Part shown: positions 25,641-39,169 of the stretch, one piece after another
How positions within the stretch are numbered: position 1 is the first letter of the stretch
Layout of the letters: each line of letters starts with the position of its first letter
Source: Streptomonospora nanhaiensis
GTDB taxonomy: Bacteria > Actinomycetota > Actinomycetes > Streptosporangiales > Streptosporangiaceae
Length of the DNA stretch: 64,000 bases
Assembly: GCF_013410565.1 (NCBI RefSeq)
Contig: NZ_JACCFO010000001.1
Coordinates: forward strand, 5,766,001 to 5,830,000
Reading direction: 5' to 3'
The notes under the pieces: generated by a model
Seen by the model: the letters and a program-made list of their open reading frames with translations, nothing else
What the model was told of the DNA's origin: nothing
The model's database searches: none
Made by a program: the position numbers and the translations under genes

Positions 25641-26855
25641 ATGAACATCGAGCGGATCGGGATCATCGGCGGGGGGATCATCGGCCTGGCCCTCGCCCGG
25701 TGGATCACCCTCAACCGGCCGGGGGCGCGCGTCACGGTGCTGGAGAAGGAGGACGCGGTCGCCCGCCACCAGACCGGGCACAACAGCGGTGTGGTGCACG
25801 CCGGGCTGTACTACCGTCCCGGCTCGCTCAAGGCGGTGCTGTGCCGGCGCGGCACCGGGCTGCTGCGCGACTACTGCGCCGAGCGCGGCCTGCCCTTCGA
25901 TCAGGTCGGCAAGGTGCTCGTGGCCCGCACCGGCGAGGACGCCGCGCGGCTGGACGACATCGAGCGCCGGGCGCGGGAGAACGGCGTGCCGGGGGTGGCG
26001 CGCTTAGGCCCCGAGGGGCTGCGCGAGATCGAGCCGCACGTGCGCGGCGTGGCCGGGCTGCACTCGCCCACCACCGCCATCACCGACTACATCGCCGTGG
26101 CCGAGGCCCTGGCCGACGACGTCCGCCGGGCCGGCGGACGGGTGCTGCTGGGCGCGCCGGTGATCGCGCTCCGCCAGGGGGCGGGCGGCGCCGAGGTGCT
26201 CACCGGCGACCCGCGCGGCGAGCGCGTGAAGCGCTCCTTCGACACCGTGGTGATCTGCGGCGGCCTGCACAGCGACCGCCTCGCCCGCATGGCCGGCGCC
26301 TCCCGCGAACCCCGCATCGTCCCCTTCCGCGGCCAGTACCACGAGCTGGCCCCCGAGAGCCGCCACCTGGTGCGCGGCCTGATCTACCCGGTGCCCGACC
26401 CGCGCTACCCGTTCCTGGGCGTGCACCTCACCCGGCACGTGCACGGCGAGGTCATGGCCGGCCCCAACGCCATCCTGGCCACCGCCCGCGAGGGGTACCG
26501 CATGCGGGACGTGCGGCTGCGCGACGTCGCCGACACCCTGGCCGCGCCGGGCTTCTGGCGGCTGGCGCGGCGGCACTGGACCGTGGGCGCCCGGGAGATG
26601 GCGGTGTCGGCCTCGGCCGCCGTCTTCGCCCGCGAGGCCCGCCGACTGGTCCCCGCCATCACCGCCGCCGACCTCCGCCCGGCCGAGGCCGGCGTGCGCG
26701 CCCAGGCGCTGACCCGGCGCGGCGACCTGCTCGACGACTTCGCCGTGGACACCCACGACCGGATCGTGTGCGTGCGCAACGCGCCCTCGCCCGCCGCGAC
26801 GTCGTCGCTGGCCATCGCCGAGTACCTGGGGGAGAAGGTCGTCTTCGCCCGCTGA
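25641..26855 (+). CDS. lhgO: L-2-hydroxyglutarate oxidase
   Basis: FAD-dependent enzyme oxidising L-2-hydroxyglutarate to 2-oxoglutarate, membrane-peripheral or cytosolic. 404 residues. GGGIIGLALAR (10-20) binds FAD; the family hallmarks HNSGVVHAGLYYRPGSLKA, FRGQYHEL and YPVPDPRYPFLGVH are present, distinguishing it from generic DAO proteins. ATG 25641 has no Shine-Dalgarno but stands 6 bases after TACCGT (25629-25634), the spacing of leaderless actinobacterial transcripts. Monocistronic by layout; convergent with the nuclease gene. Confidence 0.93.
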   Translation: MNIERIGIIGGGIIGLALARWITLNRPGARVTVLEKEDAVARHQTGHNSGVVHAGLYYRPGSLKAVLCRRGTGLLRDYCAERGLPFDQVGKVLVARTGEDAARLDDIERRARENGVPGVARLGPEGLREIEPHVRGVAGLHSPTTAITDYIAVAEALADDVRRAGGRVLLGAPVIALRQGAGGAEVLTGDPRGERVKRSFDTVVICGGLHSDRLARMAGASREPRIVPFRGQYHELAPESRHLVRGLIYPVPDPRYPFLGVHLTRHVHGEVMAGPNAILATAREGYRMRDVRLRDVADTLAAPGFWRLARRHWTVGAREMAVSASAAVFAREARRLVPAITAADLRPAEAGVRAQALTRRGDLLDDFAVDTHDRIVCVRNAPSPAATSSLAIAEYLGEKVVFAR

Positions 26856-26916
26856 CACGGCGGCGGCCGGCGCGCGTGCCGTCCCGCGCGCCGGCCGCCG
26901 ATGGGCCCCGCCGGCC

Positions 26917-27570
26917 TCAGCAGGCGCTGTCGAGCAGGTCGCCCAGCGCGGTGCGCTCGGCGGAGTTCACACTGAGGTCCCACACGTACTTCACGTTGAT
27001 CCAGCTGCGGACGTAGTCGCAGTGGATCTCCGAGCGCGGCGGCAGCCACTCGGCGGGGTCGCGGTCGCCCTTGGAGCTGTTGCTGGACCCGCTGACGGCC
27101 CACAGCTGCGGGCTGGAGAGGTCGTTGGCGAAGTCCTCGCGCTGCGCGGTGGACCACGTGTCGGCGCCCGAGACCCAGGCCTCGGCCAGCGGCACCATGT
27201 GGTCGACGCTGACCTCCGAGGGCACCGAGGTGGTCGCGCCGTCGTAGGGGCTGGTCCAGGAGCCGGCGTCGGGGTAGCAGTCGGAGCCGACCTCCACGCC
27301 CGTGCCGTCGCGGCGCAGCACGGTCTCGCGGGTGTTGCAGTTGCCCTCCACGGGCGACCAGTGGGGGAAGAGGTCGCGGTCGTAGGAGGAGGACGAGCCC
27401 TCGGCCTCGACGGTGAGCGCCGCGAGCTGCTCGCGGGCCTCGGCCAGGCTCGGCGGCGGGGGAGGGGCGGCGTGGGCGGGTGCGGCGGTGCCGAAGAGGA
27501 GGGCCGGCACGGCGAGCGCGGCCAGGACGGCGCGGAACGCGGAAGCGCTCCACCGGGCGGGATGCGGCAT
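26917..27570 (-). CDS. Secreted HNH (GmrSD/DUF1524-type) nuclease
   Basis: 217-residue exported protein. Signal peptide 1-34 (Arg-containing start, hydrophobic AVLAALAVPALLF, cleavage near AHA-A). The mature part has the HNH/DUF1524 layout: NCNTRETVL (77-85), catalytic VDHMVPLAEAW with D123-H124, LSSPQLWAVSGSSNSSKGDRDPAEW with N164, and four cysteines suggesting disulfides. Start ATG at 27570 follows GGAGACACC; the frame is open upstream but the signal peptide begins here. Widespread in actinomycetes as an extracellular nuclease, probably for DNA scavenging or antagonism. Stands alone, opposite to its neighbours. Confidence 0.85.
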   Translation of the reverse strand: MPHPARWSASAFRAVLAALAVPALLFGTAAPAHAAPPPPPSLAEAREQLAALTVEAEGSSSSYDRDLFPHWSPVEGNCNTRETVLRRDGTGVEVGSDCYPDAGSWTSPYDGATTSVPSEVSVDHMVPLAEAWVSGADTWSTAQREDFANDLSSPQLWAVSGSSNSSKGDRDPAEWLPPRSEIHCDYVRSWINVKYVWDLSVNSAERTALGDLLDSAC

Positions 27571-28002
27571 GGTGTCTCCAACCTGAGCGGGGGTTCGGAC
27601 ATCCCGAGCCTCACCCGCGGGCCACGCAACCGTAAAGCCGCACTGAGTGAACAAATGATTACCGGCAACGACCGAAATCCCGGACCCCGGCGGCGCTCGC
27701 GTTGGCCCTCACGGGGACGGGGCGTCCGCGGTCGGCTCCGGGGCGGGGGACGAGGGGGCGGTGGCGCGGGACCGGGCGGATGCGGGGCCGGTGCGGGCCG
27801 GAATGATCGATCGCCGGGAAGGTGTTTAACCCGTCAGACCCAGGGGCAGGTTCCTGGGAGCAGACAACAAGACTTGACCTACCACGCGGACCGGACCGCC
27901 ACTGAAGGTCAGTGCCCCCCGGCCGTGTGAGCACGGAAGCGAGATCAGGCGAATCCCCTCGGATCGACCGCGGCGACCCGATCAGCGTCGCGACCTGCTG
28001 GT

Positions 28003-28031
28003 TTGACGTTTCCGTGCGCGGACCCTATCGT
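28003..28031 (+). promoter_or_regulatory. rRNA operon promoter P1
   Basis: TTGACG (28003-28008), 17-base spacer, TATCGT (28026-28031): a near-consensus principal sigma factor promoter about 460 bases upstream of 16S. The rest of 27571-28002 shows no gene. Confidence 0.75.
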
Positions 28032-28198
28032 AAGCAAGTCGCTGTGGGACGGTGAACGCGCGCCGGTGTGCGGGCAGTTCGAGCCGGACCATCCGATATC
28101 CGCTGAAACCCGGCACGGCCGCGCGTTGTGCCTGGTGGATTCAAGGCTCATCTCGGCACTCGCCGAATGAATTCGCCGGCCGGACGGTGGAAGCCAAT

Positions 28199-28227
28199 TT
28201 GGCGGTCACGTGAAGGGCTGGTAAATT
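28199..28227 (+). promoter_or_regulatory. rRNA operon promoter P2
   Basis: TTGGCG (28199-28204), 17-base spacer, TAAATT (28222-28227), about 270 bases upstream of 16S. Tandem promoters are the rule for actinobacterial rrn operons. Confidence 0.65.
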
Positions 28228-28360
28228 AAAGCCAGAACGAAACGGGATCACGAAAAGATTCGGGATTCCGCGAGCGGATGAATCCGCCCCGTGGGGGAAG
28301 AGCCTTTGCGGGCCTGCCGATTGAGTGGGTTCGGGGTTTGTACCCGGTGAGCGGTTGCTT

Positions 28361-28440
28361 CTTGAGAACTCAACAGCGCGTGTATGACATTCTTTGTGCC
28401 ATGTTTGTTTTGGCCCCGTTGAACACCCTCGGGTGTTCGG
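28361..28440 (+). other. rRNA leader: conserved element and hairpin
   Basis: The leader holds CTTGAGAACTCAACAGCG (28361-28378), the element found before 16S genes in many actinobacteria and linked to processing or antitermination, then a hairpin GAACACC-CTCG-GGTGTTC (28421-28438) with a CTCG tetraloop. Pre-16S processing is the likely role. Confidence 0.65.
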
Positions 28441-28494
28441 GGTTCCTTTGATGGGTCCGCCCTGTGTGGGTGGGCCGGTCAGGATTGAAGACCT

Positions 28495-30033
<1,539 letters not shown>

Positions 30034-30334
30034 AGTCTTTTGAGCCGGTTGTTTTTCCGTTATGCCGGCGGACTCGTAAGTGGACCCGGTTGGTGCCTGG
30101 GTTGGTCTGCGTTGTGCAGGCTGGCCTGGGTGGCTGTTTCCGGGGTGGTTCGAAGGATGTTGTCACGCGCTGTTGGGTGTCTGAGGGGGCAACCGTTGGT
30201 TGTTTCCTGCTTGCCACCCTGATGAAGACCCGTGGTCTCAAGCCTCTGTGAGTGGGGTTTGTGGGGTTGTGGTTGGGTGTGTGGCTGGTGTTTTGATTTG
30301 TGGATAGTGTGCGCGAGCATCTTGTATCTGTGGT

Positions 30335-33430
<3,096 letters not shown>

Positions 33431-33512
33431 ATGGATGCTGGGTGTTCGCGCACATTGTTCATTGTTTTTGGTTTTCCCTGGGCCTGCTTTGTTGGTGGGT
33501 GTGGGGGTTGGG

Positions 33513-33630
33513 TTTGCGGTGGTTATGGTGGGAGGGTCACACCCGGTCTCTTTCCGAACCCGGTCGTTAAGCCTCTTTACGCTGATGGTACTGCCCTGTT
33601 GTGGGGTGGGAGAGTAGGTTGCTGCCGCAA
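33513..33630 (+). rRNA. rrf: 5S ribosomal RNA
   Basis: About 118 bases. TTGCGG at the 5' end pairs with CCGCAA at the 3' end (helix I), and the conserved TTTCCGAACCCGG loop (33551-33563) and GATGGTACTG (33584-33593) are present. It lies about 80 bases after 23S and directly before the operon terminator. Confidence 0.93.
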
Positions 33631-33638
33631 TTCTTGTT

Positions 33639-33675
33639 GGGGGTGGAGTCTTTTGGGGCTCCACCCCCTTTTTTT
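33639..33675 (+). terminator. rRNA operon terminator
   Basis: Stem GGGGGTGGAG (33639-33648) with CTCCACCCCC (33659-33668), 10-base loop, then seven T residues (33669-33675): a classic intrinsic terminator immediately after 5S. Confidence 0.93.
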
Positions 33676-33953
33676 ATGCCCGAGGCCAGGCCGCAGTCGG
33701 CTTGCCGGCGTCGATCGCGTCGCCGCAGGGCGGGCATCAAACGCAACTCCGGCCCTTCCGGAGGGGCGGGGCCATCCTGCGCACGCCGCCGGGGGCGGAC
33801 CGGGGCCCGCCCCCGCCTCCGGTCGACGCTTGCCCCCAGCCGGCCGGTCGCGCGTCTCGTCCTGCTGGGGGCCTGCGACGGACGCGGGGCCCGCGGTGAG
33901 CTGGCCGGTGGGGGTGACACCATGCCGTACAGTGAAAGATCGAGAATGACAAT

Positions 33954-33983
33954 GCGCTGCTACTCGCAAGTGGCAGCGCTTTT
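33954..33983 (+). promoter_or_regulatory. Hairpin plus T4 in the leader of the RGG/TPR gene (possible attenuator)
   Basis: GCGCTGCTACT (33954-33964), CGCA loop, AGTGGCAGCGC (33969-33979): 11 bp with one T-G wobble, then TTTT (33980-33983). It ends 20 bases before the ATG at 34004 and 10 before the ribosome binding site. A -10-like TACAGT lies upstream at 33928-33933, so the hairpin would fall inside the 5' leader. The rest of 33676-33953 contains no gene. Confidence 0.55.
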
Positions 33984-34003
33984 GACTGTTTACGGACGGA
34001 AGC

Positions 34004-35872
34004 ATGACTGACGATAGCCGCGGGGGCCGGGAAGGCTCCGGAGCACGCAACCATGGAGGTCACCGTTCCGGAGGGACCGGTGGTAGCCGAGGTGGCGGCA
34101 ACAGCGGTCGTCCCCGAGCGGGGTACGGGCGCGGAAGCGGCGACAGCGGTGGTCGTGGTGGCGGCTTCCGTGGCGGTCGCGACGGCGGCGGCCAGGGCGG
34201 TGGCAGAGGAGGCAACCGCCAGGGCGGCGGCTTCGGGGCCGGCCGCTCCGGCGGTGGCTCGGGCAGACCGCGCGGGAACGGCGGCGGCGCCGGAGGCGGC
34301 GGGTATCGCGGCGGCGAGCGCGGTGAGCGTTCCGAGCGCGGCGACCGCAACGAACGCGGTGGCTCCTACGGCCGCGGCGGTTCCTACAGCCGCGATTCCC
34401 GTTCCGGTGAGCGCTCCGAGCGCGGCGGCTCCTACAACCGTGACTTCCGATCCGGCGAGCGCCGCGACGCCCGAGAAGGCGGCCGCGACGGTGACACCGG
34501 CCGGTTCGAGGACCGCCGCCGCGACGGCCGGACCGGTGACCGCCGGTTCGGCGGGGGCGGCGGACGTCCCGACCGGGACCGGCGCGGCGGCCCCGGCGGC
34601 CGACCGCAGCAGGGCGCCGGCCGCACCGGCTACCGCGACCGCGCCGCCGAGGAGAAGGACCCGCGCGACGTCGCCCCCAGCGTCCCCGAGGACGTGCACA
34701 TCACCCAGCTGGACCCGGAGATCCGCAGCGAGCTGGGCACGCTGCCGCGCACGCTGGCCGAGGTCGTCGGCCGGCACATGGTCATGGCCGGGCGGCTGCT
34801 GGACGAGGACCCCGAGCGCGCCTACCAGCATGCGGTCTTCGCACGCCGCAAGGCGTCGCGCATCGGCGTGGTCCGCGAGGCCGCCGGCATCGCGGCCTAC
34901 ACGGTGGGCAAGTGGCAGGAGGCGCTTTCGGACCTGCGGGCCGCCCGCCGCATGACCGGGCGCGACAACTTCCTCCCGGTCATCGCCGACTGCGAGCGCG
35001 GCCTGGGCCGTCCCGAGCGCGCTCTGGACATCGCCCGCGATCCGGCGGCCGACCAGCTGCCGATCGAGGACCGCATCGAGCTGCGCATCGTCGCCGCCGG
35101 AGCCCGCCGCGACCTGGGGCAGCCCCAGGCCGCCCTGGTGGAGCTCCAGGTCCCGGAGCTGAAGGAGCGGCGCGCCCGCCCGTGGGTGGCCCGGCTGTTC
35201 TACGCCTACGCCGACGCCCTGCTTGAGGTGGGGCGCGAGGAGGAGGCCCGGGAGTTCTTCGCCCGCGCCTCGGCCGTCGACCGCGAGGGTGTCACGGACG
35301 CCGACGAGCGCCTGGCCGCGCTGGAGGGCGTCGAGATCGTGGACGTCGGCGATGACGTCATCTGGACCGACGCCGAAGACCCCTACGCAGAGGACGGCGA
35401 CGAGGACGGGTTCGCCGAGGCCGAGGCGGAGGGGCGGCCCGCGGCCGACGCCTCCGCGGACCGCCCCGAGGCGGCCGCCGTGCCGGAGGCCGCCGAAGGC
35501 GGCAAGCCCGGTCCGGGGCCGCGCGTCGATGAGGCCGGCGAGGAGGCGGAGGCCGCCGAGCGCGCCGTGTCCTCGGCCGAGGCCGCTGCCGATGCCGAGG
35601 ACGCGGCCGCTGAAGCCGGGCCCGCCCCGGTCGAGCCCGAGGCGGACGCCGGCGCCGAGGCGTCCGTGGAGTCCTCTGCGGTGCCCGCTGACGAGGCCCC
35701 CGCTGAGGAGTCCTCCGAGGAGTCCGGCGACGAGTCCGTCGAACCCGCCCGGTCGTCAGCCGGCGGCTCCGAGGCGGGCGCCGACTCCGGCCCCGCCTCC
35801 CCGGCGGCGGCGCCGCGACGCGATGCCCAGCCGCTCGACCTGGCCGAGGGCTCGGTGGACGAGGAGCAGTAG
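34004..35872 (+). CDS. RGG-rich, TPR-like protein with acidic tail
   Basis: 622 residues in three parts. Residues 1 to about 215 are Gly/Arg/Ser-rich with roughly ten RGG triplets (FRGGRDGG, YRGGERG, RRGGPGG), a composition known for RNA binding and phase separation. About 225-455 is a helical TPR-like domain (LARTL-type repeats: YQHAVFARRKASRIGVVREAAGIAAY, VGREEEAREFFARASA). About 455-622 is Glu/Ala/Ser-rich and very acidic. ATG 34004 follows GGACGGAAG. The TPR part and its position upstream of the HAD-tlyA-nadK-recN block match the gene order around mycobacterial Rv1691. Molecular function is unknown; RNA or ribosome association is inference. Confidence 0.8.
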   Translation: MTDDSRGGREGSGARNHGGHRSGGTGGSRGGGNSGRPRAGYGRGSGDSGGRGGGFRGGRDGGGQGGGRGGNRQGGGFGAGRSGGGSGRPRGNGGGAGGGGYRGGERGERSERGDRNERGGSYGRGGSYSRDSRSGERSERGGSYNRDFRSGERRDAREGGRDGDTGRFEDRRRDGRTGDRRFGGGGGRPDRDRRGGPGGRPQQGAGRTGYRDRAAEEKDPRDVAPSVPEDVHITQLDPEIRSELGTLPRTLAEVVGRHMVMAGRLLDEDPERAYQHAVFARRKASRIGVVREAAGIAAYTVGKWQEALSDLRAARRMTGRDNFLPVIADCERGLGRPERALDIARDPAADQLPIEDRIELRIVAAGARRDLGQPQAALVELQVPELKERRARPWVARLFYAYADALLEVGREEEAREFFARASAVDREGVTDADERLAALEGVEIVDVGDDVIWTDAEDPYAEDGDEDGFAEAEAEGRPAADASADRPEAAAVPEAAEGGKPGPGPRVDEAGEEAEAAERAVSSAEAAADAEDAAAEAGPAPVEPEADAGAEASVESSAVPADEAPAEESSEESGDESVEPARSSAGGSEAGADSGPASPAAAPRRDAQPLDLAEGSVDEEQ

Positions 35873-36160
35873 CGGTCGGCGGCACGGCGCCCCGACCCGC
35901 ACCGGTCCACGCCAGGCACGTCGGCCACGCCGACGCGCCTGCGCACCGCTGCCGCGTCGCACACCCGCCTGCGGGGGTGCGGCGCGGCCCTTTTCCGTTC
36001 CTCCGCCGCACACCGCGCCTTCCGTCCGCGCCGGCTGAAGGAGGCCCGTATCCGTCCGCGCTCCTGGGCTCCGCCACCGTGCGCGGCCTCCAGGAGCGCC
36101 CGCGCCCGTCTCCGGCGCGCCGGCCTCCAGGGTGCCCGTGCCCCGCCGCCCGCGCGGGGC

Positions 36161-37096
36161 TCACGCGTCGAGCACGGCGAATCTCCAGGCCGCGCAGCCG
36201 CTCGGGCGCGCCGATGACCTCGATCGCGGTGACGCGGTCGCCGACCACGGTGAATGCGAGGACGCAGTAGAGCCGTCCGCCCGGCGCCGTGACCAGGCCG
36301 ACCGAGCCGTCCACGAGCGCCGGTTCGGCGAAGCGGCTGCGGACCGAGGCCAGGACCGCGCCCCGGGCCACCGCGTCGCGGCCGACGCGCACGACGGGCC
36401 TGCCTCCGGGAACGATCTCGCCGTCGGCGTGCAGCACCACATCGGGGTCCAAAAGCCCCACCAGCGCCTCGAAGTCGCCGGTGCGCGCGGCCGCGAGGAA
36501 CGCCTCCACCACGCGGCGCCGCCGGGCGAGGTCGGTCTCAGGTACCGCCGGAGCGCCCTTCACCCGGCGGCGGGCGCGGCTGGCCAACTGGCGGGCGGCG
36601 GCGGGGGAGCGCTCCAGGAGGGGGCCGATCTCGTCGAAGGGAACGGCGAACATGTCGTGCAGGACGAACGCCAGCCGCTCGGCCGGGGAGAGGGTGTCGA
36701 GCACGACCAGCATCGCCAGGCCGACGGAGTCGGCGAGTACCGCCGCTTCCTCGGGGTCGTCCGCGGCCGGGCGCTCGGCGGGCGCGGTGCGGGTTTCGGC
36801 GAAAGCGGCGGCGTCCGCGAGGGGTCCGGGGCGGCCGGGGGCGGGGTCGAGCGGGTCCTCGCGCCGGGCCTTGCGCGCCCGCAGCATGTGCATGTTGAGG
36901 CTGACGCGGCCCACCACGGTTGTCAGCCACGCCGCGCGTTGTCCACGCCGTCGGTGCCGTTGCGGCTCAGCCGCAGCCACGCCTCCTGCACGGCGTCGTC
37001 GGCGTCCCCGGCGGAGCCGAGCAGGCGGTAGGCCACCGCGCGCAGCCGGGGGCGGTGCTCCTCGAACAGCGCGCCGAGCGATTCGCGGTCGTCCAT
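36161..37096 (-). pseudogene. SigJ-like ECF sigma factor, two frameshifts
   Basis: Remains of an ECF sigma factor with a SnoaL-like C-terminal domain. ATG at 37096 (after GGAG) starts MDDRESLGALFEEHRPRLR...AVQEAWLRLSRNGTDGVDN, sigma region 2. The frame then runs into TGA at 36923-36925, while the continuation AWLTTVVGRVSLNM is one base out of phase: a base is missing around 36932-36938. The middle (sigma region 4 LSPAERLAFVLHDMFAVPFDEIGPLLERS and the SnoaL-like part) continues to PERLRGLE, where an extra base around 36176-36181 returns to the first frame for the expected end AVLDA-stop at 36161. Repaired length is 311 residues. There is also a 6-base duplication giving NMHMLR. Genuine decay or two sequencing errors. 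Confidence 0.8.
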
Positions 37097-37223
37097 GGGG
37101 CGGGCTCCTCGGGTCCGGGGCGGCGGTGCCGGCGGCCGGGGCGCCGAGGGGCGGGGCAGGGGCGCGGGACGGCCGGTGGCACCATCATGGCGAAGGCCGA
37201 GGCGAGGCGCGCGCGGGGGGCCG

Positions 37224-38444
37224 TCAGTGGGCGGGGTCGGGCGTGAGCGCGCGGATGTCGGGGATGCGGCGCACCCGCTGGTTGTGGGTGTCGGCGATGT
37301 AGAGGTCGCCGGAGGGGCTGAGGGCGATTCCGCCCGGCGCGTGCAGCAGCGCCTCCTCGGCGGGCGTGCCGTCCTCGGAGAACCCCGGGTCGCCGGTTCC
37401 GGCCACGACGTAGGGGTCCTGGCGGCCGGGCACGAACCCGATGGCGCGGTGGGTGGCGGCGTCGGCGACATACAGCGTGCCCTCGCGGGGGTCCACGGCC
37501 ATGGCGTCGGGGGTGGGCGGCAGGCGCCCGGTCCAGGCGTCGTGGATGGTGTGGCGGTAGGGGTCGATGCTGCGCAGGCGGCGCCGGCCGTCGACCACGT
37601 AGACGGTGCCGTCGCGGGCCACGGTGATGCGGCCGAGTTCGCCGAAGGTGGCCTCGGTGGCCGGACCGCCGTTGCCTCCGTCGGAGCCGGACGGGGTCTC
37701 GGCTCCGGTGCCGGCGATCACGCGGACGGAGTCGGGGCGCAGGCGGCCGTCGTAGCGAAGGTGGTCGGGGCTGACGGCGAGGATGCGCCGGTTGCCGCTG
37801 TCGGCGATGTAGAGGGTGCCGTTGGGGCCGACGTCGATGCCCGAGGGCCACCACAGGCCGGTGGTGGCGCTGTCGACGCTGTCGCGGGTGTCGGCGGCGG
37901 TGCCGTCGAGCCGGCCGGCCAGGATCTCGATGCGGCCGGTGTGCAGGTCGACGGCGGCGACCTGGTTGTCCAGCATCGAGGCGAGGTAGAGCACCCGGCC
38001 GAAGGGGTCCACGGCCAGGTCGGTGACCTCTGGCAGGGCCACGGCGGTGGCGCTGTCGGCCTGGGCCCAGTCCTCCGATCCGCCGCCGGCGACGGTGTTG
38101 ATGGTGCCGCTTTCGGGGTGGACGCTGCGGATGCGGTTGTTGTCGGTGTCGGCGATGTAGAGGGTGCCGTCGGCGCTGAAGGCGATGGAGCGGGGGGCGT
38201 TGAGGCGGGCCTGGGCGGCGGGCCCGGCGTCGCCGGAGTAGCCGCCGTGCAGCCAGCCGGTGGCACCGCTGCCCGCCACGGTGGTCAGCGTCCCGGGTTG
38301 GCTCGGCCGGCCGGGCAGCGAGCAGGCGGTGAGCACGGCGGCGAGGGCCGCCGCCAGCGCCAGCGCGACCAGTCGTCCTGGGGCGGCCGGGCGCCCGGCG
38401 CCGACCGCGTGCCGCAGCGGGTGAACCGCACGACCGAGGGGCAT
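37224..38444 (-). CDS. NHL-repeat lipoprotein
   Basis: 406 residues. Start ATG 38444 follows AAGGA; an upstream TTG (38495) is less likely. N-terminal lipoprotein signal with hydrophobic ALALAAALAAVL and lipobox LTAC-S. The rest is a six-bladed NHL beta-propeller: repeated blocks such as LYIADTDNNRIRSV, LYIADSGNRRILAV, LYVADAATHRAIGF and LYIADTHNQRVRRI, each preceded by GTLT- or AVDP-like strands and VAGTG turns. Anchored on the outer face of the membrane, probably for protein or ligand binding. No pathway can be assigned. Confidence 0.85.
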   Translation of the reverse strand: MPLGRAVHPLRHAVGAGRPAAPGRLVALALAAALAAVLTACSLPGRPSQPGTLTTVAGSGATGWLHGGYSGDAGPAAQARLNAPRSIAFSADGTLYIADTDNNRIRSVHPESGTINTVAGGGSEDWAQADSATAVALPEVTDLAVDPFGRVLYLASMLDNQVAAVDLHTGRIEILAGRLDGTAADTRDSVDSATTGLWWPSGIDVGPNGTLYIADSGNRRILAVSPDHLRYDGRLRPDSVRVIAGTGAETPSGSDGGNGGPATEATFGELGRITVARDGTVYVVDGRRRLRSIDPYRHTIHDAWTGRLPPTPDAMAVDPREGTLYVADAATHRAIGFVPGRQDPYVVAGTGDPGFSEDGTPAEEALLHAPGGIALSPSGDLYIADTHNQRVRRIPDIRALTPDPAH

Positions 38445-38713
38445 CCGGGGTCCTTCGACGGTGGGGATGGGGAGGTCGGGGAGCGTTTTGGTCAACCTAC
38501 CCCCACACCGGTGCGCCCACGCGGGGCTGTTGCGATGTTGTGTCCGGCTCGGGGGTGTTCGCCGGGCGGGCCGGGTTTCGACCGCGCGGGGAGCGCAGGC
38601 CGGGCGCTGCGGGCCGGGCCGGGGCGGCCGGTACTACGATGTGCGGCGCGGACTCCGTGAGCTGCGCGGACGCGGGGGCGCCGACGAGCGTGAGAAGGAG
38701 GTGGCCGCACACC

Positions 38714-39154
38714 ATGACCGGCCGGCAGCCGCTGAACGGCGCGACCGTGGTGCTGGGCCGGCTGCCCGAGCGCCACGACTCCGTGGTGTGCCTGCTGTTC
38801 GCCGGGGACCGGCCGGTGCTGGTGCGCCATCGGCGCCGCGCCTGGGAGTTCCCCGGAGGCCACACCGAGCCGGGGGAGGACCCCGAGGCCACCGCGCGCC
38901 GCGAGGCCCGCGAGGAGGCGGGCGCCGAGCTGGGCGAGGTGCACGTCGCCGGGCACTACGTCCTGCGCGACGGGCACACCACCGTCGTCACCCACGCCCA
39001 GGTGGCCGCGCTGGCCCCGCTGACGGGGGAGTTCGAGACCGCCGAGGTCCGCGCGTTCGACACCCTGCCGCACGACCTGTCGTGGGACGACGGCATTTAC
39101 GCCCACCTGCTGCGCGCGCTGGGCCTGCCCGGGGCGCCCCCGCCGCGGGGGTAA
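38714..39154 (+). CDS. Nudix hydrolase
   Basis: 146 residues from ATG 38714, with AGGAGG 12 bases upstream; an in-frame GTG at 38690 is an alternative. Nudix box GGHTEPGEDPEATARREAREEAGAE (48-72) is complete, with the REAREEAG metal-binding core. Small stand-alone Nudix proteins hydrolyse nucleoside diphosphate derivatives or oxidised nucleotides; the substrate is not predictable here. Convergent with the metallo-beta-lactamase gene 15 bases away. Confidence 0.9.
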   Translation: MTGRQPLNGATVVLGRLPERHDSVVCLLFAGDRPVLVRHRRRAWEFPGGHTEPGEDPEATARREAREEAGAELGEVHVAGHYVLRDGHTTVVTHAQVAALAPLTGEFETAEVRAFDTLPHDLSWDDGIYAHLLRALGLPGAPPPRG

Positions 39155-39169
39155 GGCGGCCGCGTGGGC

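Noticed and set aside
35358-36160. Continuation of the sigma factor reading frame far past its natural end, overlapping the TPR gene
   Set aside because: Read-through caused by the second frameshift; the expected C-terminus AVLDA-stop occurs in the other frame at 36161.
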